Source: an uncultured Alphaproteobacteria bacterium (GTDB lineage: Bacteria > Pseudomonadota > Alphaproteobacteria > Bin95). Taken from it: DNA of 64,000 nt. The DNA lies in NCBI GenBank assembly GCA_937891825.1, contig CALAHN010000089.1, forward strand, positions 1 through 64,000, given 5' to 3'. The stretch's first letter is position 1. Every line of letters starts with the position of its first letter. Positions 20,594-29,885 of this stretch are shown one piece after another. Position numbers and translations under genes: made by a program. The notes under the pieces were generated by a model. The model ran no database searches. It was given only the letters and a program-made list of their open reading frames with translations, and was not told the origin of the DNA.

Positions 20594-21615
20594 CGCTTTC
20601 CCCAATCAACCGCCGCCGGATCGCAACCTTCCGCGCCAACAAGCGGGGTTATTGGGCGGCGCTTGTGTTCGCCGTCCTGTTCATGGCGAGCCTGTTCGCG
20701 GAATTCATCGCGAACGACAAGCCGTTCATCGTGATGTATGACGGCGCCATTCACATGCCCGTCTTCAAGGCCTATCCGGAAACGGCCTTCGGCGGCGAGT
20801 TCCTGACCGAAGCGGATTACCGCGACCCAGTCGTCGCCGGCAAGATCCACGAAGAGGGCTGGATGCTCTGGCCGCTCATTCGCTATCACCATGCGACGGT
20901 CGCCTGGGACCTGCCCGCGCCGGCGCCTACGGGGCCCGGCGCCAGCCACGTCCTCGGCACGGACGATCAGGCGCGCGACGTTGCGGCGCGGCTGATCTAT
21001 GGCTTCCGGATATCGGTGCTGTTCGGGTTCACGCTTGTCATTTTCTCCTCGATCGTCGGCGTGTCCGCTGGTCTTGTGCAAGGATTCTATGGCGGCTGGC
21101 TCGACCTGATCTTCCAGCGCTTCATCGAGATCTGGGGCGGTTTGCCCCAGCTTTACATTCTGATCATCCTGGCGAGCGTGGTGGAGCCGAATTTCTGGTG
21201 GCTCTTGGGCCTGCTCATGCTGTTCAGTTGGACGGGGCTTGTCGGCGTCGTCCGGGCGGAGACCTTGCGGGCGCGCAACCTGGATTTCGTCCGCGCGGCG
21301 CGGGCGCTTGGCGTCTCCAACAGCAAGATCATGTTTCGCCACGTCCTGCCCAATGCCATGGTCGCGACCATCACGTTCCTGCCGTTCATTCTGGCGGGAT
21401 CGGTCACGACCCTGACGGCATTGGACTTTATCGGCTTCGGCCTCCCGCCCGGTTCGCCGTCGCTTGGCGAGATGTTGCAGCAGGGCAAGAACAACCTCCA
21501 GGCTCCCTGGCTCGGCCTGACCGGCTTCTTCGCGATCGCTTCGTTGCTGACCCTCCTGGTCTTCGCCGGCGAGGCCGTGCGCGATGCATTCGACCCAAGA
21601 AAGACGCTCGCATGA
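20590..21615 (+). CDS. yejE: ABC transporter permease (YejE-like)
   Basis: A 341-residue second permease of the Yej importer, DppC/OppC class. Starts at GTG 20590 in a GTGA overlap with yejB. An N-terminal membrane segment (about residues 20-38) is followed by a periplasmic region holding HVLGTDDQARDVAARLIYGF, the hallmark of this class. The EAA loop is FVRAARALGVSNSKIMFRHVLPNAM. The protein ends in a last membrane helix and FDPRKT. It overlaps yejF by 4 bases. Confidence 0.92.
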   Translation: MTLSPINRRRIATFRANKRGYWAALVFAVLFMASLFAEFIANDKPFIVMYDGAIHMPVFKAYPETAFGGEFLTEADYRDPVVAGKIHEEGWMLWPLIRYHHATVAWDLPAPAPTGPGASHVLGTDDQARDVAARLIYGFRISVLFGFTLVIFSSIVGVSAGLVQGFYGGWLDLIFQRFIEIWGGLPQLYILIILASVVEPNFWWLLGLLMLFSWTGLVGVVRAETLRARNLDFVRAARALGVSNSKIMFRHVLPNAMVATITFLPFILAGSVTTLTALDFIGFGLPPGSPSLGEMLQQGKNNLQAPWLGLTGFFAIASLLTLLVFAGEAVRDAFDPRKTLA

Positions 21616-23225
21616 CGGGAGGAGCGCCCTTGTTGGAGATCGACAATCTCGGCGTCCGCTTCGGCGACGCGGATGCGGTCAAAGGCGTCTCGCTGTCGCT
21701 CGCCAAGGGCGAGACGCTGGCGCTGGTCGGCGAATCCGGGTCCGGCAAGTCCGTGACCGCGCTTTCGATCCTCCAACTGCTGCCCTATCCGGCGGCCAGC
21801 CATCCGGCGGGCTCCATTCGCTTCGACGGGCAGGAGATGGTCGGGGCTGACGAGCGGGCGCTGCGCAAGGTGCGGGGCGCCCGGGTCGGTATGATCTTCC
21901 AGGAGCCGATGACCTCGCTCAACCCGCTGCACACTGTCGCGAAGCAGATCGGCGAAAGCTTGATCGAGCATCGCGGTCTGTCGAAGATGGCGGCGCGGGC
22001 GCGGGCGCTGGAGCTTCTGGAACTGGTGGGCGTCGGCGATCCCGAGCAGCGGCTTGATAGCTATCCGCACCAGCTATCCGGCGGCCAGCGGCAGCGCGTC
22101 ATGATCGCCATGGCGCTAGCGAACGATCCGGACCTGCTGATCGCGGACGAACCCACGACAGCGCTCGACGTGACGATACAGGCGCAGATCCTGGCGCTCT
22201 TGAAGGAGTTGCAGGAACGGCTGGGAATGGCGGTGCTGCTGATCACCCATGACCTCGGCATTGTCCGCAAGGTCGCGGACCGGGTCGCGGTGATGACAGG
22301 CGGCGAGATTGTTGAAGCCGGGCCTGTGGCGCAGATTTTCGCCGCCCCCGCCCACGCCTATACCCAGAAATTGCTCGCGGCCGAGCCGAAAGGCGAGCCG
22401 ATCGCAGCCGATGTCGACGCGCCTGAACTGGTCGCCGCGGACGACCTCAAGGTCTGGTTCCCGATCAAGCGCGGCGTGCTGCGCCGGACGGTCGGCTACG
22501 TGAAAGCCGTCGATGGCGTCACCGTGCGGCTCCGGGCCGGGCAGACTGTCGGCGTCGTCGGCGAGTCCGGGTCGGGCAAGACGACGCTCGGTCTGGCGCT
22601 CCTCCGGCTGCAAAGCAGCGAAGGCGCGATCCGCTTCGACGGGCGCGCGATCGACGGCGCCGACGGAGCGACGCTGCGTCCGCTCCGGCGCGAGATGCAG
22701 ATTGTCTTTCAGGACCCGTATGGCAGCTTGAGCCCCCGCATGACCGTCGCCGAGATCATCGCCGAAGGCCTGCATACCCACGGGCTTGGCGATGATGCGG
22801 AAGCCCGCGTCGCGGCGGCGCTGCATGAGGTCGGCCTGGAGCCAGAGATGGCGAACCGCTACCCCCATGAGTTCTCCGGCGGTCAGCGCCAGCGCATCGC
22901 CATCGCGCGCGCCATCGTGCTGGAGCCGCGCTTCCTTGTGCTGGACGAGCCGACGTCGGCGCTCGACATGTCGGTCCAGGCCCAGATCGTCGACCTGCTG
23001 CGGGATCTGCAGCGGCGGCGCAATCTGGCCTACATGTTTATCAGTCACGACCTCAAGGTAGTGCGGGCGCTCGCCCATGACCTGATTGTTCTGAAGGATG
23101 GCGTCGTCGTGGAGCAGGGGCCTGCCGCCGCGATCTTCAAGGACCCGCAAGAGGCCTATACCAAGGCGCTTCTGGCGGCGGCGTTCGATCTGGCGACGGT
23201 CGATGACGGCGCGGTTCGGGAGTAA
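21612..23225 (+). CDS. yejF: ABC transporter ATP-binding protein with two ATPase domains (YejF-like)
   Basis: A 537-residue ATPase with two complete nucleotide-binding domains, driving the Yej importer. Domain 1 has GESGSGKSV (Walker A), [12 protein letters not shown] (signature) and [12 protein letters not shown] (Walker B). Domain 2 has [21 protein letters not shown] and [11 protein letters not shown]. Start ATG 21612 gives an ATGA overlap with yejE and begins at the domain; the frame extends upstream within yejE without homology. Stop is followed 6 bases later by the reductase gene, so that gene is probably in the same transcript. Confidence 0.94.
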   Translation: MTGGAPLLEIDNLGVRFGDADAVKGVSLSLAKGETLALVGESGSGKSVTALSILQLLPYPAASHPAGSIRFDGQEMVGADERALRKVRGARVGMIFQEPMTSLNPLHTVAKQIGESLIEHRGLSKMAARARALELLELVGVGDPEQRLDSYPHQLSGGQRQRVMIAMALANDPDLLIADEPTTALDVTIQAQILALLKELQERLGMAVLLITHDLGIVRKVADRVAVMTGGEIVEAGPVAQIFAAPAHAYTQKLLAAEPKGEPIAADVDAPELVAADDLKVWFPIKRGVLRRTVGYVKAVDGVTVRLRAGQTVGVVGESGSGKTTLGLALLRLQSSEGAIRFDGRAIDGADGATLRPLRREMQIVFQDPYGSLSPRMTVAEIIAEGLHTHGLGDDAEARVAAALHEVGLEPEMANRYPHEFSGGQRQRIAIARAIVLEPRFLVLDEPTSALDMSVQAQIVDLLRDLQRRRNLAYMFISHDLKVVRALAHDLIVLKDGVVVEQGPAAAIFKDPQEAYTKALLAAAFDLATVDDGAVRE

Positions 23226-23231
23226 GCGGCC

Positions 23232-24164
23232 ATGACGATCCTGTTCAAGGCCGACTCCGTCGTCAGCGGCGCGGAGAAGTGGCGCGCCACCCTCAAGCAA
23301 CGCCTGCCGGACATGGCCTTCCGCACGTCCGATGAGCCGGGCGATCCGGCGGATGTGGAATATGTTCTGTGCTTTCGGGCGACGCCCGGCACGTTTACGG
23401 GCATGACCAATCTGAAGGCCATCCTGGCGACCGGCGCCGGCGTCGATGGTTTGTTCCTGGACCCAGGCTTGCCGGAATGTCCGATCGCCCGCATTGTCGA
23501 TCCGTGGATGGCGGAACAGATGGTCGGCTGGTCGGTCTATGCCGTGCATCACTTCTACCGGCGTTTCGGCGACTATGCAGCGCTCCAGGCGGAAGGGACG
23601 TGGTTCGAGTATGACGACTGGGAGGCGGCGCCCCCCAAGGTCGGCCTTTTGGGCTATGGCGCGATCGGGGCGAAAGTCGGCGCGGCGCTTCAGGCGCTCC
23701 GCTTCGATGTCGCGACCTGGACCCGAAGCCCGCGGGATATTCCGGGCGTCGCAAGTTTCAGCGGGCCGGACGGCCTCATGGCCTTTCTCGGCCAAACGCA
23801 CTTCCTGATCTGCCTGCTGCCCCTGACGCCCGAGACCGAAGGCATTCTGAACGCGAGGACCCTCGCGGCGCTGCCGAAGCCAGCCTATCTGATCAATCTG
23901 GCGCGCGGCGGCCATGTCGTGACAGCGGACCTTGTGCAGGCGCTGCAATCGGGGACGTTGGCGGGCGCATTCCTTGACGTGACCGAGCCTGAGCCTCTGC
24001 CGCCCGGCCATCCGCTCTGGTCGATGCCGAATGTCCGGATTACCCCGCATTGCTCGGGGCCGACGAACGCTGCGACGGCGGCCGACCAGGTCGCCGATAA
24101 TATCCGCCGGGCTGAGGCAGGGCGGCCGATGCTCAATCTCGTGGATCGCGGCCGGAGGTATTAG
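23232..24164 (+). CDS. ghrA: Glyoxylate/hydroxypyruvate reductase A-type D-2-hydroxyacid dehydrogenase
   Basis: A 310-residue NAD(P)-dependent D-2-hydroxyacid dehydrogenase. The Rossmann motif is GLLGYGAIGAKVG (about residues 137-149). Other features are LPLTPETEGILN, INLARGGHVV with the substrate Arg, and VTEPEPLPPGHPLW plus ITPHCSG carrying catalytic Glu and His. The short protein without a large N-terminal lobe and with the WMAEQM segment matches GhrA, which reduces glyoxylate and hydroxypyruvate. It follows yejF closely and converges on folK with a 12-base gap and no obvious terminator. Confidence 0.88.
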   Translation: MTILFKADSVVSGAEKWRATLKQRLPDMAFRTSDEPGDPADVEYVLCFRATPGTFTGMTNLKAILATGAGVDGLFLDPGLPECPIARIVDPWMAEQMVGWSVYAVHHFYRRFGDYAALQAEGTWFEYDDWEAAPPKVGLLGYGAIGAKVGAALQALRFDVATWTRSPRDIPGVASFSGPDGLMAFLGQTHFLICLLPLTPETEGILNARTLAALPKPAYLINLARGGHVVTADLVQALQSGTLAGAFLDVTEPEPLPPGHPLWSMPNVRITPHCSGPTNAATAADQVADNIRRAEAGRPMLNLVDRGRRY

Positions 24165-24176
24165 ACGCTTTCAGCG

Positions 24177-24674
24177 CTATGGCAGTTGCTCGACCTTCAA
24201 CCGGTCGTCCGCCAGCGCCTCCAGGCTATCCCGGACCGGAATTCCGTTGATCGCAAGGTCCGGCGCGATTTCGAGCAGCGGGGCCAGGACGAAGCGGCGC
24301 TCATGGTAGTGGGGATGCGGCGTCGTCAGCGTCGCCGTATCGATGACAGCGTCGCCATAGAACACGATATCGATATCGATGATCCGCGGTCCCTTGGGCG
24401 CGGTCGGCGCCCGGCCGATAGCCCGTTCGATCGCCTGGCAGGCCGCCAGGAGATCGTGCGGCGCCAACGCGGTTTCATACAAGGCGACGGCGTTGATAAA
24501 CCAGTCCTGGCGGATCGGCCCCCAGGGCTCCGTCCGGTAGAAGCTGGATTGCCGGATGAGCCGGGTATGGGGCAAGGCGGCGACGCCGGCGATCGCATGG
24601 CCGACCGCGGTCGCGCTGTCGCCGAGATTGGCGCCAAACGACAAGCCCGCAACGACAGGATCTGGCCGGCTCAT
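24177..24674 (-). CDS. folK: 2-amino-4-hydroxy-6-hydroxymethyldihydropteridine diphosphokinase
   Basis: Transfers pyrophosphate from ATP to the pterin in folate synthesis. The 165-residue protein has FGANLGDSATAV near the start, the TEPWG substrate region (FYRTEPWGP), PRIIDIDIVFYG with the catalytic Asp pair, and HYHERRFVLAPLLEIAPD. Length and motifs are standard for HPPK. It overlaps folP upstream by 4 bases, so the two consecutive folate steps are co-translated. Confidence 0.94.
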   Translation of the reverse strand: MSRPDPVVAGLSFGANLGDSATAVGHAIAGVAALPHTRLIRQSSFYRTEPWGPIRQDWFINAVALYETALAPHDLLAACQAIERAIGRAPTAPKGPRIIDIDIVFYGDAVIDTATLTTPHPHYHERRFVLAPLLEIAPDLAINGIPVRDSLEALADDRLKVEQLP

Positions 24675-25498
24675 CGGGCGGCTCCCGGCCGGACGGCGGC
24701 CAGCATGTTGAGCATCTGGCGGTGGGGCTTCACGTCATGCACGCGGATGATCGCCGCATGACCGCCAAGCGCCGCCAGGAGGTTGGCCGTGAGCGTCCCG
24801 GCCAGGCGGGCGGACGTTGTCGGCTCGCCGGAATACCGGCCGATGAAGCCCTTGCGCGACAGCCCGATCAGGAGCGGCCGGCCAAGCGCGCCGATCCTAT
24901 CCAGGTTCTGCAGCAGATAAAGGCTCTGCTCCAGGGTCTTGCCGAAGCCGAAACCGGGGTCGAGCACGATGCGGTCCGATGCGATGCCGGCCGCCTCGGC
25001 GATCGTCAGCGAACGCTCGAGAAAGCGCAGCACGTCCTCGACGATATCGATCCGGCTGTCGATCTCCGCTCGGTTATGCATGCAGATGACGGGCGCCGAC
25101 GAGGCGGCCAGCAGCGGCGCCATCCCAGGGTCGCGCTGAAGGCCCCAGACATCGTTGACGATATCCGCGCCGGCGGCGAGCGCGCGCGCGGCGGTTTCGG
25201 CCTTGTAGGTATCGATAGAGATCGGCAGCGACGTCGCCTGGCGCACGCCCTCAAGCACCGGGCGGACGCGCGCCCATTCGGTCGCGGCGTTGATCGGCGC
25301 ATGGCCGGGACGGGTCGATTCGCCGCCGATATCCAGAATATCGGCGCCGTCCGCCGTCATCGCCGCCGCCTCGGCGATTGCGGTCTCGGGCGCGAGAAAG
25401 CGGCCGCCGTCGGAAAAGCTGTCGGGCGTAATATTCAGGATGCCCATGAGCAATGGCGGCCCGCTCAGGCGGGCCATGAACGCGGAGCTGTCGAACAT
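24671..25498 (-). CDS. folP: Dihydropteroate synthase
   Basis: Joins p-aminobenzoate to the pterin pyrophosphate made by FolK; target of sulfonamides. The 275-residue TIM barrel shows GILNITPDSFSDGGR, DIGGESTRPG, PISIDTYKAE, DPGFGFGKT and LIGLSRKGFIG, all diagnostic DHPS motifs. It overlaps folK by 4 bases and starts 2 bases after the end of the upstream cyclase gene, so the cyclase, folP and folK form one transcription unit in appearance. Confidence 0.95.
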   Translation of the reverse strand: MFDSSAFMARLSGPPLLMGILNITPDSFSDGGRFLAPETAIAEAAAMTADGADILDIGGESTRPGHAPINAATEWARVRPVLEGVRQATSLPISIDTYKAETAARALAAGADIVNDVWGLQRDPGMAPLLAASSAPVICMHNRAEIDSRIDIVEDVLRFLERSLTIAEAAGIASDRIVLDPGFGFGKTLEQSLYLLQNLDRIGALGRPLLIGLSRKGFIGRYSGEPTTSARLAGTLTANLLAALGGHAAIIRVHDVKPHRQMLNMLAAVRPGAAR

Positions 25499-25500
25499 GG

Positions 25501-27735
25501 CTATTTGCTTGTCGCGATGAACACGCCGTCCCAGTCGGGACCCGGCGGGTTCTCCTTGAAGGCCTCGATCCGCTCCACATAGAGGTCGTAGAGCACGTTC
25601 AGGTTGGTTACGCCCATCTTTCCGCGACAGGTTTCGATCAACGCCAGGGCATCGTCCCAGCGCTGGGACGCATAAGCTTCAAGCATCGCCTTGTGGTCTG
25701 CGGCGAGCTCGATGAACTCGGGATCGTTCAGCCGGTCTTCCAGGCCGACGACGCAGAAGATGCGCACCGGTTCGGTCTTGCCCTTGACCTGGATCAGATC
25801 GAGCTCGAGGGTCGCCTTGTTGTGCAATTGCGCCAGGGTATTGGCGCCGATGACGATATCGACGCCATAGGTCTTGGATTGGCCCTCAAGCCGCGAGGCG
25901 AGGTTCACGTCGTCGCCCAGCACCGAATAGTCGAAACGCTGGTCCGATCCCATGTTGCCGACGCAGACGATGCCTGAATTCAGCCCGATGCCGATATTGA
26001 TCGGAATGAACTTGCGGCCCTCCGCTTCAGCTTCCGCCTTGATTTCCTCGTTCAAGGTTTTCAGGCGCTCCATCATGGCGATAGCGGATTCGACGCCGTG
26101 GTCGGCATGCTGAGGGTCATCGAGGGGCGCATTCCAGAACGCCATGATGCAGTCGCCCATATATTTATCGATCGTGCCGGAGCGGGCCATGATCGTATCG
26201 GTCATCGGCGTCAGGAACTTGTTGATGAAGGCGGTCAACTCCTGCGCGTCGAACTGTTCGGAAATCGTCGTAAAGCCGCGAATGTCGCAGAACAGCAGCG
26301 TCATGTCGCGCATTTCGCCGCCGAGCTTCAACAGGGACGGGTTCTCGGCCAGCTTCTTGACCATGTCCGGCGACATGTACTGGGAAAATGCGCCTCTGAT
26401 CTGCTTCTTTTCGGATTCTGTCTGCATGTAGGCCTGGATCGAGGTCACCATGTAGACGACGATTCCGGCGAACACCGGATAAATCGGGTCAAGCAGCAGG
26501 CCCTGGTTTTCGAAGGCGACCCATGACCCCGCGACCGCGCTGCCGGACGCGACAGCGCCGATGACAGCCGTCACCAGCGCGCCGAGACGGCGCCAGCGGA
26601 CGCCGAAATAGACGACAAGCCCGAGACCCAGCATGCCGAGAATCTCGACGCCGTTCGCCCAATCCGGCCGGTTCAGGAACTGGCCGGCAAAGACCTGCTC
26701 CAGGGCCTGCACATGCAATTCGACGCCCGGCGCCGCAATCGAGAGCGGGCTGGAGCGAATATCGCGCAGGCCCTCGGCGCTCGTGCCGATGAAGACGACG
26801 CGGCCCTCAAGCTCAGACGTGTCGAAATCCGGCTCCATCACTTTCCAGACCGGCACGAACCGCTCCGGTTTGTGGCCGCTATCGTAGAGCCAGAGCGCGC
26901 CTTGCTTGTCGGTCGGGAATTCGAAGTCGCCGACGGAAATCGCGACAATGCCGGTTTTCTCGCCGAAGGCCTGCTCGCCGCTCGCCCCGGAGGATTTGAT
27001 CCGGTAGGTGCTGGCGCCCTGGATGATGCGCAGGGTTTCCGGCATCAAGGTTGGGTAGAGTTGGTCGCCAAGCGTCACAAACAGCGGCACGCGGCGCACG
27101 ATATTGTCGGAATCGGGGACGCTGTTGAAGCTGGCCTGGCCCAGAGCGGCATCGGCCAGAATCGGAAGATTCGCCGCGGCGCCATTGAATTTGGGCACAA
27201 ACTGCTTTGGGTCGTCGCCCAATTGCGCCAGGCCGAAATTGGTCGCCGGCCTGACGTCGTTCTCGAGGTCGAGCAGCACGAAGCCCAGGATGACGGCCGA
27301 CCGGCCGATGGCTTCCGCGAAAAGCTGATCGTGGTCGGGCAGGTTTGTCCCGGCCTCTTTGAGCTTCGCAATATCCTCAGGCGGGACGAGCGATTGCCAT
27401 TGGCGCATCAAGCTCGCCGGCGAGGTGCGGTCGGGCTCGGCGAAGACGACGTCGAACACGATGATGGCGGCGCCGGCTTGCATGATCCGTTCGACGATCG
27501 TCGCCAGCACCGGCCGCGGCCACGGCCACTGGCCATAGCGCTTCAAGCTTTCCTCATCGATATCCACGACCCGGGCCGGCGTCTCCGCCGCGTTGAACGG
27601 GCGGGGCCGGATTTCCTGATACCCGTCGAACACCTTGAGGCGCAATTCCTGCACCAGGCGCGGGTCCTCGACGCGGAGATACACGGCGCCCGCAAGAACG
27701 ACTAATGGCAGCAGGATCGCAAACCAGCGGCGCAT
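25501..27735 (-). CDS. CHASE2-domain adenylate/guanylate cyclase
   Basis: A 744-residue receptor-type class III nucleotide cyclase. Residues 5-20 form the first membrane segment, then comes a periplasmic CHASE2 sensor domain (to about residue 345; note FDVVFAEPD and GRVVFIGTSAEGLRD). Three membrane helices follow (about 355-440), and then a cytoplasmic cyclase domain. Both metal Asps (LFCDIRGFT about residue 480, KYMGD about 524) and the transition-state Asn/Arg (NLASRLE about 610) are present, so it should be active. Lys in DKYMGD and Asp in DYSVLGDD favour ATP as substrate. The ligand is unknown. It is oddly placed just upstream of folP-folK on the same strand. Confidence 0.9.
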   Translation of the reverse strand: MRRWFAILLPLVVLAGAVYLRVEDPRLVQELRLKVFDGYQEIRPRPFNAAETPARVVDIDEESLKRYGQWPWPRPVLATIVERIMQAGAAIIVFDVVFAEPDRTSPASLMRQWQSLVPPEDIAKLKEAGTNLPDHDQLFAEAIGRSAVILGFVLLDLENDVRPATNFGLAQLGDDPKQFVPKFNGAAANLPILADAALGQASFNSVPDSDNIVRRVPLFVTLGDQLYPTLMPETLRIIQGASTYRIKSSGASGEQAFGEKTGIVAISVGDFEFPTDKQGALWLYDSGHKPERFVPVWKVMEPDFDTSELEGRVVFIGTSAEGLRDIRSSPLSIAAPGVELHVQALEQVFAGQFLNRPDWANGVEILGMLGLGLVVYFGVRWRRLGALVTAVIGAVASGSAVAGSWVAFENQGLLLDPIYPVFAGIVVYMVTSIQAYMQTESEKKQIRGAFSQYMSPDMVKKLAENPSLLKLGGEMRDMTLLFCDIRGFTTISEQFDAQELTAFINKFLTPMTDTIMARSGTIDKYMGDCIMAFWNAPLDDPQHADHGVESAIAMMERLKTLNEEIKAEAEAEGRKFIPINIGIGLNSGIVCVGNMGSDQRFDYSVLGDDVNLASRLEGQSKTYGVDIVIGANTLAQLHNKATLELDLIQVKGKTEPVRIFCVVGLEDRLNDPEFIELAADHKAMLEAYASQRWDDALALIETCRGKMGVTNLNVLYDLYVERIEAFKENPPGPDWDGVFIATSK

Positions 27736-27808
27736 TAAATTCTCAGCCTTGGCGAAGGGGGGCGCGTGAGACGATACTTAGCCCGAAACATAGAGGGAGG
27801 TCCATGGA

Positions 27809-29038
27809 ATGACAGGCAAACAATTGCCGGACGCCGGCGCCGATTGGGCGACGCTCAAGGGCGAGATGCTCGATATGGCCGCAGGCGACGCCAATTGGCG
27901 CGGCCTCAAGACCGCGGTTTACGTATTCAACGCGGGCGACGAGGCCCGCGCTGTCGGGCGGGACGCCTATGTCATGTTCATGGCGGAAAACGGTCTGGCG
28001 CCGAAGGCGTTCCCGAGCCTGGACCGCATGGAGCGGGAAGTCGTCAATTTCGCGCTTGACCTGATGGGCGGGCCGGAGGGCGCCGGCTGCATGACCGGCG
28101 GCGGGTCCGAGAGCATCTTCATGGCGCTCAAGACAGCGCGGGATTGGGCGCGGGCGCATGGCAGAACGGGAACCAGGGTTGTGGCGCCAGCGACGGCGCA
28201 CCCGGCATTCAACAAGGCGGCGCACACGGTCGGCCTGGAGATCGTGCGGACCCCGGTCGGCAGCGATTTCCGCGCCGACCCGCAGGCGATGGCGGCGGCG
28301 ATTGACGACGAGACCATCATGCTGGTCGGGTCCGCCCCGTGCTTCCCCTATGGTCTGGTCGATCCGATGGCGGAACTGGATGCGCTCGCCGCGGCCCATG
28401 ACCTCTGGCTGCACGTGGACGCCTGCGTCGGCGGGTATTTCATTCCCCATGCCGAAGCTATCGGCGTCGATGTCGGTCTCTGGAATTTCCGGCTGCCCCA
28501 TGTCGCTTCGATTTCGGCGGATCTCCATAAATATGGCTATACGCCGAAGGGCGCGTCGACCGTGCTCTATCGTTCGCCGGACCTGTTCCGGCATCAGCCC
28601 TATACCTTCGATGTCTGGCCGTGCGGCTCGATGTCGACGCCGACCCTGGCGGGGACGCGCCCTGGCGGCTCCATCGCCGCCGCCTGGGCGGTGCTGCGGC
28701 ATCTCGGGCGCGCTGGCTATCAAGCCAAGGCCCGCGATGTCCTGGAAACCCGGGAGCGCATTCAGGCGGGCGCCGCCAAGTTGGGGTTCGAGGCCGTGGG
28801 CGACCCGAAACTTGGCCTGATCGCCTTGACCAACCCGGAGAAAGACACGCTCGCCATCGCCGACGCCATGCGCGCCCGCGGCTGGGTCTCGGCCCGAACC
28901 GGATCGCCGCCCGCGATCCATCTGATGTTGCAGCCGGCGCATATCGCTGTCGTCGACAGCTACCTGGCCGATCTCGCAGCCGAAACACGGCTGGCTCCGA
29001 AGGCTAGCGCAGCCGCCGGGGTCGGGCACTATGCTTGA
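27809..29038 (+). CDS. PLP-dependent decarboxylase/lyase (group II, sphingosine-1-phosphate lyase-like)
   Basis: A 409-residue fold-type I PLP enzyme. CMTGGGSESIFMALKTARDWA binds cofactor phosphate, LHVDACVGGYFIP holds the cofactor Asp, and SADLHKYGYTPKG (about residues 237-249) contains the Schiff-base Lys. These motifs resemble sphingosine-1-phosphate lyase and group II amino acid decarboxylases such as TyDC/MfnA. There is no membrane helix, so a soluble enzyme is expected. The actual substrate is unknown. Start ATG 27809 follows AGGGAGG at 27793-27799; an ATG at 27804 runs into a stop at once. Divergent from the cyclase gene with a 73-base gap. Confidence 0.82.
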   Translation: MTGKQLPDAGADWATLKGEMLDMAAGDANWRGLKTAVYVFNAGDEARAVGRDAYVMFMAENGLAPKAFPSLDRMEREVVNFALDLMGGPEGAGCMTGGGSESIFMALKTARDWARAHGRTGTRVVAPATAHPAFNKAAHTVGLEIVRTPVGSDFRADPQAMAAAIDDETIMLVGSAPCFPYGLVDPMAELDALAAAHDLWLHVDACVGGYFIPHAEAIGVDVGLWNFRLPHVASISADLHKYGYTPKGASTVLYRSPDLFRHQPYTFDVWPCGSMSTPTLAGTRPGGSIAAAWAVLRHLGRAGYQAKARDVLETRERIQAGAAKLGFEAVGDPKLGLIALTNPEKDTLAIADAMRARGWVSARTGSPPAIHLMLQPAHIAVVDSYLADLAAETRLAPKASAAAGVGHYA

Positions 29039-29049
29039 GGCTCGGCCTT

Positions 29050-29856
29050 TCAGGCGCTGGCGATCAATTTTCCGATGCCCGCCATGCCCGGCGTGTCGCC
29101 GTAGTCGAACCGACCGTCCTCCAGCATGGCGCGTGCGGCGCTGATCATGCCGCCATAGGCGACCCAGGTCAGGGCGCCGCCGACGCTGATCCGGCTTGCG
29201 CCGGCGTCGGAGAGCGCATCCACGGTCATGTCTGTCGTCGCGCCGATCAGCACGTTGACCGGCTTCGAGACTGCCCCGCAAACCGTTCGCACCGTCGCGA
29301 TATCGCGCAAGCCAGGCGCGTAGAGCACGTCGGCGCCCGCGGCGTCGAAGGCCTGAAGGCGCTTGATCGTGTCATCGAGATCGACCCGGCCGCGGATGAG
29401 GTTTTCAGCCCGCAGGGTCAGCACGAAGTCATGGGCGAGGGCGCGGGCGGCTTCGACGGCGGCGGCGGCCCGTTCGACCGCGAGGCCGAAGTCGTAGATC
29501 GTCGCCCCGGAATAATCCTCGATCGAGCAGCCCGCGAGGCCGGCCGCAGCGGCGGCCCGGACCGTATCGGCCACATCTTCCGGCCGGTCGCCATAGCCTT
29601 GCTCAAGGTCCGCTGAAACCGGCAGGTCGGTTGCGGCGACAAGCGCCCGGCAATGGGCCAGCGCCTCATCGCGCGAGGTCTTGCCATCGGATTTGCCAAT
29701 GCTGGCGGCGAAGCCGGAACTGGTAGTCGCGAGCGCCTTGAAGCCGAGCCCCGCCATGATTTTCGCCGACCCGACGTCCCAGGGATTTGGGATGACGAAC
29801 GCCTTCTCGCCGTGATGCAGCGCGCGGAACGCCGCGCCGATATCGTTCCCTGCCAT
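29050..29856 (-). CDS. Isocitrate lyase/PEP mutase family protein
   Basis: A 268-residue TIM-barrel enzyme of the ICL/PEPM superfamily. Visible motifs are FVIPNPWDVGSAKIM, LATTSSGFAASIG, PVSADLEQGYGD (metal-site Asp region), AGCSIEDYSG, and TLRAENLIRG. The superfamily's active-site Cys loop (KKCG) is absent at the expected site, so it is not a classical isocitrate lyase. Related proteins include oxaloacetate decarboxylase-like and carboxyphosphonoenolpyruvate mutase-like enzymes. ATG 29856 is preferred because GGGGGAAC lies just upstream; longer in-frame starts overlap speE. Converges with the PLP enzyme, 11 bases apart. Confidence 0.85.
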   Translation of the reverse strand: MAGNDIGAAFRALHHGEKAFVIPNPWDVGSAKIMAGLGFKALATTSSGFAASIGKSDGKTSRDEALAHCRALVAATDLPVSADLEQGYGDRPEDVADTVRAAAAAGLAGCSIEDYSGATIYDFGLAVERAAAAVEAARALAHDFVLTLRAENLIRGRVDLDDTIKRLQAFDAAGADVLYAPGLRDIATVRTVCGAVSKPVNVLIGATTDMTVDALSDAGASRISVGGALTWVAYGGMISAARAMLEDGRFDYGDTPGMAGIGKLIASA

Positions 29857-29885
29857 GGTTGTTCCCCCGCTATTCGCGCTATGCC

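Noticed and set aside
22116-24050. A 644-codon minus-strand frame opposite yejF and ghrA
   Set aside because: The plus strand carries complete Walker A/B and Rossmann motifs; the minus frame has no motif and begins and ends inside these genes.
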